Source: Bisporella sp. PMI_857
Lineage: Eukaryota > Ascomycota > Leotiomycetes > Helotiales > Helotiaceae
Direction of reading: 5' to 3'
DNA: 64,000 nucleotides
NCBI GenBank assembly: GCA_021307315.1
Contig: JAJSPD010000066.1
Coordinates: 62,001 to 126,000, forward strand
Shown: positions 54,976 through 64,000 of the stretch, one piece after another
Numbering within the stretch: position 1 is the stretch's first letter
Layout: every line of letters begins with the position of its first letter
Translations under genes and position numbers: made by a program
The notes under the pieces: model-generated
What the model was told of the DNA's origin: nothing
Database searches by the model: none
What the model saw: the letters and a program-made list of their open reading frames with translations, nothing else

Positions 54976-57900
54976 CAGTGTAGCCAGTAGTGTGGCCGTA
55001 AAAATACCACGGCGTAAATTACGGTACGGTACGGTATAATACGGTACGGCAGGCCGTAATGGTACAGCTTTAAGAATACGCACTGCTTAGTCAGAATACG
55101 GCGTAACATGGCGTATTACGGCGTATTACTGTACCACCAAATGAGGCTGAAATTAAGCTCTCGCTTAAGGTATTATCTGCTACCTCAACAATACGCTTGA
55201 TTATTAGACTGAGAATGACTCTCATAGAACCAACGCTATAATTATAATACTAGATATATGTTAATTTACTGGTTCATATCTTTCGAACGGTACTAAATTC
55301 ATAATTTTTGAATGTATGGTTGGCGTAGAATTTAAGTTTGAAGTTATCGTGCCAAATTCGGATATTTCCACCCGAACTTTGCTTTAAATATCCAAAGCCC
55401 AACTACGCCTTCAATTCTTAACTAAATTGCGAGACTTTTATATATATAGATTCACTAATATGCACTTTATCAATTGGGCCTATGTAGGCTTAATTCGGCC
55501 TAGGTTGAGTAACATTATTATTCAATAGTTTAATTTTCTAATTTTTGAAGCTATTCCCAAGTATTTGGCATATATAACTTTAATAACTCAACTTCACTTA
55601 AATTCTATATCACTAAAACTTAACCAACGTACATCGGAGTGATATCATTTGAAAGCTCTTTTTCTAATACGCGTAATATCTTAACATAAAGTAATTTAGA
55701 GTATATCTTTATGTTTTCCGAAAGCTTTGAAGTCAATGTTTTGATCAAAAAAAACACGCTAATTCTAGTGATTCGAAATCACTAGAATCCCTGCGCAGTG
55801 GAGTTTGGTCTATATAAACCTTGATTTCTTATCGTTCTTTTACTTTATTTCTTCTTTCTTTTTCGTCAAAATATCAATCATTAATTTGTTCCCTACCTAC
55901 TTACCAACCAACTTATAACCAAATCCAGATGTCTCAAGCCTCAATAGTATTATTATCTGACTTTGAATATCTTGATATTTTTTCCTTTTCACCTTTTTCC
56001 TTTCCACCTAGTTTAACTAGCTATTCCTCAGGATATAAAAGGCTTCGAACTAGCTGGGTTTATAAGCATATGCCAGATCTTGATCCGGAATACCGATATT
56101 TTTATAAGGGAAAAGAAGAGTGGCGTTGTAAATATTGCTCGAAAGCTTATAGTACAAACGGGGGTACTCGAGTGATTCAGAGGCACTTCTTTGAGAAGCA
56201 TACCAAGTTTGAGAAGTCTTTTCGGGAGAATATTTCGGCAAAGCGGCAGCAGTCAATTGAGCATGCTTTTAAGCTTTTTCAGGATCAGTCCTTTAAGCGC
56301 CGAAAGCTTAATACGACTAATAGTGATGGCAACTCACTTAATAGCAACTACTTTGAGGTTTTATATATTAAGTTCTTTACCGTCTGCCACTTTTTACTTC
56401 GTTTGGTCGAATGCTCTGAGTTTCGGGACCTCTTCAACTATATTAACGATAATATTGATACCTGGCTTTTTACTTTTTATACAACAATCACTTAATGGGT
56501 TCTGCGCTAGTTTAGCTCTATGAAGGAACAGATAAAGTCGAAGCTGCATAGTGCTTTGACCGATATCTACATTAGCTGTGACTTCTGGACATCACTAAAT
56601 TGCTTACTAATCCTGGGACTTGTTAGCTATTATATCGCTCAGAATAGCCAACTTGAGAGTGCTACCCTAGTACTTGTTGAGATGGAGAGGGAGCACTCCG
56701 GAGAGAACCTTGCTAAATATCTACAAGAGGTGGTAGCGGACTGAGGAATTAGTAGGAAGTTAGGATACATACAGATGAACAATGCGACAAATAATGATAC
56801 TATGATGCGAGAATTTGAGGATCGTGAGTAATACTCGATTACTTTGTTATTTTTCCTAATTTCATCTAGGCGCATATAACTCCTGGAATATTGATTATAA
56901 CGCAAAGCACCATCGAATCCGATATATCGGCCATATTATTAATTTATCGGCACAGGCTTTCCTATTTGTTAACCAAGCCGAAGCTTTTGAAACAACTCAG
57001 AATGAAATGGACCAGTGGAGAAGGCTCGGACCACTTGGCAAGCTTCATAACTTTGTTACTTACATTGGACGTACCGCACAACGAAAACAACAATGGAGAG
57101 CCATCTCAAAAGGCAGAAATATCGCTCGAGATAATAGCACCCGGTGGAACTTTTGGGACAAGATGCTTAGCGAGGCTATTCCCCTACAAAAGGCTGTAGA
57201 CCGATTCTTTGCGCAATACCCCGAAAAAGAGCTAAATCTGGATCGATTATTGCCTGAGGACTGGGCTTTTTTGAGCAAAGTAAAGTGTTCTATTTCCTTA
57301 TTTTCCCCCCTAATCTTGATACTAATCATTAATCCTTAACTTATAAGTTAAAGGTTTTTTTACCAACCTTGCACATACGACCAAGGCTCTAGAATCAAAC
57401 TATAATACTTTTGACGAGGTACTCCCTGCTTTAGATTTCATCTTTCAACAATATAAGAAGGGCAAAGCTCAATATAAGAACGACCCAGTCATGAGTACTT
57501 GTATTAACTTTGGCTAGGCAAAGCTAAATAAATACTATGCTCTTTCTAGTGAAACACCGGCATACGTAGGCGCACTTGTCCTTCATCCGGCCTATAAGTG
57601 GCAATATATTGAAGAGCACTGGATGTGTGAGTGGTGGGGCCCAGCTAAGACCGCGCTGGAGGACCTATGGAGAGAGAAGTATATGCCTACAGGCTATGAG
57701 AAACTCCCAGGCGAAGCTACTGCTGCCGCTATCGGCCGAGTTCTTGCTTCTACATACGCAACGCCAAATAAGTTTACTTAGTGGAAGAACTCCTTAAAAG
57801 CAAAGGTGCCGACGACTCTATCCCAGGACGAATATACTCGATATTGCAGTTCACTGCTACACCACGACTTTGAGGATGTGAGGGACTGGTGGCTGGCACC

Positions 57901-58337
57901 TGAGCAGCAGGCTATATACCCTAATTTGAGCAAGATGGCTCTAAACTTGCTTTTTATTCCTGCAATGAGTGCAGAGCCAGAACGTCTTTTCTCGTTTTGC
58001 AAAATTACAGTTACAGATCGCCGTAATAAGCTTTCAGTAAAGGTGATTGAAGCCTTAGAGTGTTTAAGGTCCTGGCATAAGGTAAAAGCCTTTGAATCAG
58101 AGGAAGAAATAGGTGAATAGGAGTTGGAAGGTAGAGGAAGAGCAAAAGGATATATGAGTCACGTGTAATTATACTCTAGTATCCCGTATTACGCCGTATT
58201 ACGCCGTGCGTATGACAAAGGAGGTATATTACTGCAGTACTATTCAGTGCGTATTTGTGGGAGGAATCTGTACTGCAGTGGTAATAAGGCATCAAATTAC
58301 TGCAGTAATTACGGCGTACACACTACTGGCTACACTG
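54976..58337 (+). mobile_element. hAT-family DNA transposon, 3,362 bp, with decayed transposase
   Basis: The left end reads CAGTGTAGCCAGTAGTGTG and the right end is its reverse complement, followed on both sides by CCGTAA-type subterminal repeats (TACGGTACGG near 55020, ATTACGGCGTATTAC-like words near 55110 and 58190). The transposase lies on the plus strand from ATG 55929. A BED-type finger (WRCKYCSKAYSTNGGTRVIQ then RHFFEKH) comes first, then KEQIKSKLHSALTDIYISCD (catalytic-domain start), DNSTRWNFWDKM, LHPAYKWQYIEEHW and the C-terminal dimerisation block LSKMALNLLFIPAMSAEPER to about 58120. Stops and frame changes (for example near 56495, 56742 and TAG at 57515) show that this copy cannot make the enzyme. 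It inserted inside the kinase-like gene. Confidence 0.95.
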
Positions 58338-58345
58338 GAAAGGAC
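58338..58345. repeat. 8-bp target-site duplication, right copy
   Basis: Identical to the left copy GAAAGGAC at 54968-54975 and directly adjacent to the right terminal inverted repeat of the hAT element. Confidence 0.97.
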
Positions 58346-58890
58346 AATACTGGAGTGAAAATCATGGATATAGCGGTCCCTGGTATGCACTTTCACCAGA
58401 GGAGCGAGAGTATGCGCAAGTTTACATGCTCGGATATCTTATGTGGTATATTTTTGAAGGTGTCGGGTCAACCAACAATGGGCTTAACCTTGAATCTTTC
58501 CGCGAGGAGCCTTGCAACCAAGTCTTCCCCGAGTTCCGACGCAGTCCGGCAAGAATAAAAGACCTTATTCGGCGATGCACCAAGGGCGCGCCGGAATGGA
58601 GAGGCCGGTACCCGAGTATTGTTTGCAGGGACAATCTTCTCTGGCCGCGTGGGATGACAGGAATAAATGGGGAACCTCATGGCACAGCAGAAGACACTCA
58701 ACGAGCAGCCAAAAAATGGTGGGAAGAAGAGATTAGGGATGCTGAACAGTTTCTAGTTGCCAGAGTGAGAGAGAAAGAGGGAAACAAACCCTCTGTTAGG
58801 GGTCAGGATATGCTCAAGCTTATGGCAGGTCGTCCGAGCTTAAAAGAAGTCTTAACATGCATTACAGACGTTGAAGACAAGCTATTATAA

Positions 58891-61367
58891 TAATAAGCAC
58901 CCCGCCACTAAGTAATCCGCGTTTTATAGCCTTAATAATCACTTTTTTTTATGTCTATTACATAGGATATTACTTGAGCTTTTGAATCGAATTGTAGTTT
59001 GATTTTGAGTTTTTTCATGTCAACTACTTCTATTTCGCGAAGAGGCAATTATGGGATGCAGGAGGTGTCCATTGCTTTATGCACCGTAGGAGACACTTGG
59101 AGGGATTAGGCATAACACCGCAATATGCATCCTTTTTTTGGTCCCGGCTGTGAATTTCGTCCGACTTGGATGTCTTTCCTTCCTCGATTCTTGAATTTGG
59201 CGTCGGAGCGTCGCGAATGTCCTTCCAAAGGTTAAGCGGCGCCGCTATGGACATCCAGATAACCATCCGTTGTGTGTGAAGGAGAGGCGCCATTATCAAT
59301 TTGTGCTGATTCATCAAACCACCCTTCAATAAAGCGTATGCAATGGAAGCCTAAGCCAAGCTACAGTACAAATCTTAGCTAGGTATTTTGGTGTAAAAAT
59401 TAGTAGCTTGGCTCTCAATACCTTATCCACCTTGCTGTTGCTCCCTTTGTGTATATGTTGTATCGTTCTCGTCGAAGTTGAATATTTCGTTAGCTGCTCA
59501 TGCCACCGAAAGTACTCACCTTTTAAAACTCTAATCATTGAATTTGTGCTTCGAATGCCCCTTTTCTGATCAAACCGTTCTTCTTGCTTTTTAAAGGCAC
59601 TCGAGGACCGCAGGCGAAATAAGCCTAACAGCACAGCTGCCGCCTGATCAGCTGGTGACCAATGACAGATATGACGGAGCTGCTTACGATGGAACAGGAG
59701 TAGACATCCCAATATCGAAAGAGTCTGGGATGCGGGATTAAGTTCAAGAGATATTTTGAGCTGCCTTGAGGAAGACGGGAAGATGAGGTAATGATTATTG
59801 TTCTTGACTATTTGTCAAGATCTATCACTGCCTAGCTACTTGAGAAACCCAGCTTTGAGCCTGCTCATAGTACACATTATTCAGTTACGAAGAAATTGAG
59901 TCGATTGGGTAGGAACGCTGAAACGGTACTGCACTGAAGATGATTCTGTTAGTACCCAAAAGTCACCATTTGCTTGAGAGCCTAATTTAAACATTGACTA
60001 CGGTTCCTGTTTTCTCTTCCAGTGTCATTGGCGTTTAGAACTTCAACACTATATGAGCCAAGAGACACCGTGCTGCGTGCGGTTGCAGCTGTGCATTCAT
60101 AGACTGCAGATGATCGTTAACTTATCACTAGCCCTGTTTTCAAGGAATATGGTGTTGAAAATACCAGCACATACGAAAAAGATTGTAACGGATTCATGCA
60201 GATTGTTTGATGACTGAAATACCATGAGCTAAGTAGAAACCGGTACCTGATATTTACCGGTCTGAAAGTTTAGATGCCAGGAATTGTCATGTATCAAGAT
60301 ATTCTTAAACCTGGGGGAAACGAGGATCATCCAGGCCTGAAGCAAAACGCGGACACCACCGGACGGGAAATATGCGGGAGCACGGACACGGAGGCGGCGC
60401 ATGATTTTGGATGTTGGATTTTGAGAAAATGAAGAACATCATTGAATCGAATAATGCCTTTTTTTTTTTTTTGGTATTCTGTACCACAAGCTCAAATAGG
60501 AAAAGGCATGTATGTGCCTTGTTCTTAGGAATCTGTAAATGAGAGGGGAAAGAGGGGAAACAGGAGAGACAGGGGGTAGAGAGGACTTCGGTCGGTGGCA
60601 GCAAGCAAGGGAGCTCATCTTTTCTTTTTTTTTCCCAGCAAGGTGTATAGTAATTGATTGTCGCGGTTTCTAGGTGAGCTCACTGCCGTGTTTAGTTTGC
60701 ATTTTTCGAGTCATGCCCTGTTGTACACTCAAAGACCTTTGAAAATTCAAATCATTTGCCCGCGCTGCCATGTTGAAAAATCAGCGCCAGCCATCCTTGC
60801 GAATGCGACGGACCAGGCCTCGTCCGGTCAGGGCTTGCGCCCTAAATTAAATAAACCCAGATGCCAAATTGTGGCAAGCTTGCTGCTGCTACTGCTTTTT
60901 TCTTTTTCATTGTCTGGAAAAATTACTCACTCCAATACAATAAATATATATGTATATCATTACTCTGGTTTCCCCTTTTGCTGACACCGTAATTTTCATC
61001 AGACCCTGAGCCGAAGGATTGCCCAGGATTCGCCGCCTGACCATTCATTACTGTACAATACGATTTCCCCCCAACTTCGGCAACAGGCGTCATCATTCTC
61101 GGGTTCTGCGCACCGACCTTGTGCGGCTCTCCCCATTACAACTCGCTGGACCTCTCCTCAATCCTTTATCGCTCCTCCGAGCGCTCTCCATCCTTCGCAT
61201 ACTATCAGACTCGCGAATCAATCAGCCACTTAGCCTTCCGATGCTAGTGTTAGTATAATTGTTGTTTTTGAGCTGCGGCTGCAATTCGACGGCCTTCTCT
61301 CCTCCAAGTCTGATCGTCAATCACAAGTCGACTGCACTTCTCTGCTCAGGAGCCGCAGGCTGTGATA
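58891..61367. other. Long intergenic region upstream of SEC2 homologue
   Basis: About 2.5 kb. Minus-strand frames at 59030-59329 and 59326-59712 show no motif I recognise. A T-run of about 15 lies near 60463 and another at 60622-60632. The last 350 bases are pyrimidine-rich and are probably the promoter and leader of the Sec2 gene. No RNA gene was identified. Confidence 0.4.
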
Positions 61368-63600
61368 ATGGCCGAGTATGGTCCCGCCCACTTCACCAGC
61401 CATATGGAATATTGTCGCTAACGCTCTCTTCAATTTAGCTTTATACCTGTCACAGGGTGGAATCACCATAATTATCCCGGCCCGAAGCATATACGAACAG
61501 AATCATACTCGCACAGCAAAGCGCTCCCTTCCGCTGCTCCTAGACCCGTATCCAAGTCAATTTCTTCTTCCGCGTTGCATACTTTGGCCGTGGTGTCGGG
61601 AGGGTCCCCTCTGCATACGCCCCGGCGTTATGATGATGAAGACAGGAATCTCAGCACACTCCCAGATCCTCGAAGTAGAACTATGTCGCCTGCCAACGAT
61701 AATAGCCCATCCTCGCCCTCACAGCACCCAGACCTGAGCAATGAAGTCGCTACACTTAGTAATAAGCTTATTAACGCGATAAACCACCAAACAAACCTTG
61801 ACGATACACTCTCTGCTACGCGTCACGAACTCGAAGCATCCCGAGAACGATGTAGGCAGCTTGAGCAGCAAACTCAAGACCATGCTGACCTTTTGGCGCG
61901 GGGAATTCTAATCCAGAAGTCAAGTGCGGAAGCCGAGAAGAATAAGCTTATTCTGGACCTTGGAGAGGAGAGGAAGAAGCGCAGAGAAGTGGAAAAGGAA
62001 AAGAAGGCGATAGAGCTAGAGCTCGAGAATCTAACTACAGCACTCTTTGAGGAAGCCAACAAGGTAGGCAATCCCTGTGAATCTGGAAATTCATTTGCTA
62101 ACAATCCAGATGGTCATATCGGCAAGAGAAGAGGCGCAAAAGGAGTATGACATCGTTCAGAAACGGAACGAGCAACTAAAAACGCAGCTTGCAGACACGG
62201 ATAGTCTGCTCAAATCCCATCAAGAGCAACTTGCGGAATTGAAGCAAGTGATGGAGCAGATGACTGCTGACAGAGACGATCAAACAAATCCCACAGCGCC
62301 ATCAACACCTGGACTCAGTAAATTTGACAGCAAGGACGAAACATCGGAAGATGCATACGCTCTTCAATCTACATCTGCACAGGAAACAATTTCTCCTACA
62401 TATCCGACTAGTTTCACCCATCTGCTGCACACAGTTCTTAGAACAGATCTTTCAGCGTACGAAGATTTCACAGCGCTTCTGAAGATGTCAAAGAATGTAA
62501 TAGGAAGCAGAACATCCAGTGGCTCATATGGGTCAATAGGTTTGGGACTTGGTTTGGGAGGTTATGCATCCTCAAGCGCTCATCCTACAAACGGATCTAC
62601 GTCCTCTCTTGGTACGGCTGGAACACTCGGATCAAGTCCAGTGACCCCAACAACACCTGCATCATCTGTCAGTGCCGGTTCACAAAATGGCCCTAACTCT
62701 CTCACCCCTCTCAAGGAGACCAAGTTTTACAAAAGATCACTCGCTGAAGACATTGAGCCCACGCTTAGACTTGACACTGCCCCTGGTCTATCTTGGTTGG
62801 CTCGAAGAACCGTCCTGAATTCAGTTTGTGATGGAACACTTATTGTGGACCCTATGCCTACATCTACAAAACCTCACTTGTATGCATGTTCATTATGCGG
62901 AGAGATAAGAAAGGACTCTACGCATTCTCGAAGCCATCGATTTCGAACAAGTGAGAACGAAAATGCGCAGCGATATCCCTTATGCAAATACTGTCTAGGC
63001 CGTGTACGATCTACGTGTGACTTCTTGGGCTTTCTTCGGATTTTGAAGGATGGACATTGGAGGGCAGATGATGAGGAGTCAGAGAAAGCAGCCTGGGAAG
63101 AGAGTGTCAGATTGAGAGAGCAGATGTTCTGGGCCCGAATTGGCGGTGGAGTGGTTCCTGTCATTCATCATCCGAATGGCGAGTTGTCGAAGAGCCCTCG
63201 CGATAGTGAAGATATGCGTAAAGAGGAGGAGAGGAAATTGAGTGAGGAATTAAAACAAACGGGTGAGATAAAGCCAAAAGATGTGACGGCATCGGTAGAA
63301 CAAACACCGGGCCAGAGCACCAAGCGAAGCAGCGAGGTCATCGATCCAAGCAGCAATGTAGAGGATTCGGAGCAAGCGGATATTCTGGTTCTTAGTACAC
63401 ATTCAGATGAACCGAAAACCACAGAGATACCTACCAATAATCACGAGACTATATTAGTCTCGGAATCATCATCTAATGGTCACGACTCAGGCAGATTGTC
63501 GACCCAGTTAACGGCTTCGCCACAAGGGAGCTCACCTTCTGGTGGGGAAGCTGACGGCGTGAAGCGCCTTTCTATAACTATTCCAGGGTCTTTCGACTGA
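61368..63600 (+). CDS. SEC2: Sec2-type Rab guanine-nucleotide exchange factor
   Basis: Three exons, 61368-61413, 61456-62063 and 62110-63600, join in phase to 714 residues. The first intron (42 bp) has a weak donor (GTCGCT) but a CTAAC branch and a CACAG acceptor, and it removes an in-frame TAA at 61419. The second is a normal 46-bp GT-AG intron. A Ser/Pro-rich N-terminus (SKSISSSALHTLAVVSGGSP) precedes a long coiled coil (about residues 105-250) with LENLTTALFEEANKMVISAR, formed across intron 2. This is the signature of the Sec2p/Rabin8 exchange domain that activates Sec4/Rab8 on secretory vesicles. A Gly/Ser-rich linker follows, then a conserved C-terminal module (YACSLCGEIRKDSTHSRSHR; RYPLCKYCLGRVRSTCDFLG) with two C-x2-C pairs, as in fungal Sec2 proteins. 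It would act in polarised exocytosis at hyphal tips. Confidence 0.88.
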
Positions 63601-64000
63601 TTGCAGTCAGCCAATTGTATTGTAATATCTATATGCATGGGAAAGGGAAGGGAGTTCTAGGCGTGGAGGTATGTAAGAACCCGGCGGAGGCGTTCGGGCA
63701 TATCAGATACCAGGTCTTTTTTGGGATTGCCTGGTTAGTTACTTGGCTGGACATAATTAACTGGGCGGTGGATATGAGCAAATGCTCGCTCATGAAGAGA
63801 TGTGATAATATAGATAAATAGAGAAACTGGAAATGTTAGTATAACATGTACGCAACCTAAGTTTATCTTGCAATTAGCTACAGAATCGTGATCTTTAAGA
63901 AAAAATATATACAATCGAGCCTAATACTGTAAAGAGGAGCAAAATGGACATTTTTTAACTCAAAGTATGTCATCTCAATATATTGATTCATCAATCGAGC
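63601..64000. other. 3' flank of SEC2 homologue
   Basis: The 68-codon frame 63615-63821 follows the Sec2 stop directly, has no family motif and is more likely 3' untranslated sequence. AT-rich sequence continues to the window end. Confidence 0.4.

Larger units (their letters stand above)
53751..58890 (+). pseudogene. Fungal protein-kinase-like gene, interrupted by a hAT element and several stops
   Basis: Left part 53751-54975 in one frame, with stops at 53934, 54282, 54669 and 54714: SPLGIDIYLSDQDDYTLTAH, LEYWSSNLENFENQYKDLPF, PPVIDIEELQLLFQPHETIS, YLYHELRTLFSLHPNPNIIR, AGICGFILQNYEHGTLRDAL, and HAILIDFDQRTGRPPWAPPE, where DFDQR stands at the DFG position. The transposon follows. The right part resumes at 58346 in the same frame, LSPEEREYAQVYMLGYLMWY, FEGVGSTNNGLNLESFREEP, FPEFRRSPARIKDLIRRCTK, and ends at TAA 58890. 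Removing the element plus one target duplication joins the codons exactly. The family is a large ascomycete group of kinase-like proteins of unknown role. The catalytic-loop region near 54680-54760 is damaged. Confidence 0.75.

Noticed and set aside
63615..63821. 68-codon gene after Sec2
   Set aside because: Begins 15 bases after the Sec2 stop, no motif; best read as 3' untranslated region.

Overview
The window looks like nuclear DNA of a filamentous ascomycete (Pezizomycotina). Genes lie on both strands with no operon structure. Introns are short, about 39-132 bp, often with a CTAAC-like branch site. The families are typical of such fungi: a HET-domain remnant, bZIP regulators including a DUF3425 type, an NmrA-like reductase, a GH55 exo-beta-1,3-glucanase, an aspzincin-like metalloprotease, an SRPK-like kinase, Tc1, pogo, LINE and hAT elements, and a Sec2-type Rab exchange factor. 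A helotialean (Leotiomycetes) source is a guess; I cannot fix the species.

Layout. 0-7.5 kb: a broken rhodanese-domain gene, a broken bZIP/DUF3425 regulator, an intact four-exon NmrA-like gene and a decayed Tc1 transposase. 7.5-12 kb: a secreted beta-propeller protein, a 10-bp tandem repeat, a short-chain dehydrogenase and a second bZIP-like gene with an in-frame stop. 13.1-13.9 kb: an AT-rich element with terminal inverted repeats. 14.6-20.2 kb: an SRPK-like kinase, a truncated HET gene and a branched-chain aminotransferase with one in-frame stop. 20.7-33.5 kb, the best preserved block: a 13-exon GH55 glucanase with a long C-terminal extension, divergent from a six-exon metalloprotease, then an F-box protein and a large membrane protein. 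33.5-48.9 kb: mostly gene-poor, with a beta-helix (bactofilin-like) gene, a frameshifted Mth938-domain gene, pogo and LINE remnants, a mucin-like single-pass membrane protein, a kinase-fold pseudogene and a 2OG-dioxygenase fragment. 48.9-49.9 kb: an intact Nudix hydrolase. 50.4-58.9 kb: a decayed cysteine-cluster regulator and a kinase-like gene split by a 3.36-kb hAT element with a perfect 8-bp target duplication. 61.4-63.6 kb: the Sec2 homologue.

The intact genes do not form one pathway. GH55, the metalloprotease, the beta-propeller protein and the mucin-like protein are all predicted to be secreted or at the cell surface, which fits a saprotrophic or host-associated lifestyle. The most striking property is the number of dead genes. 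Many are broken by single in-frame TAG or TGA codons where related proteins have Trp, Gln or Arg, as expected from C-to-T or G-to-A change (RIP or simple decay). Gene structures below were assembled by reading frames and splice signals by eye. Where exon phases close exactly I say so. Family names rest on recalled motifs, not on a database search.
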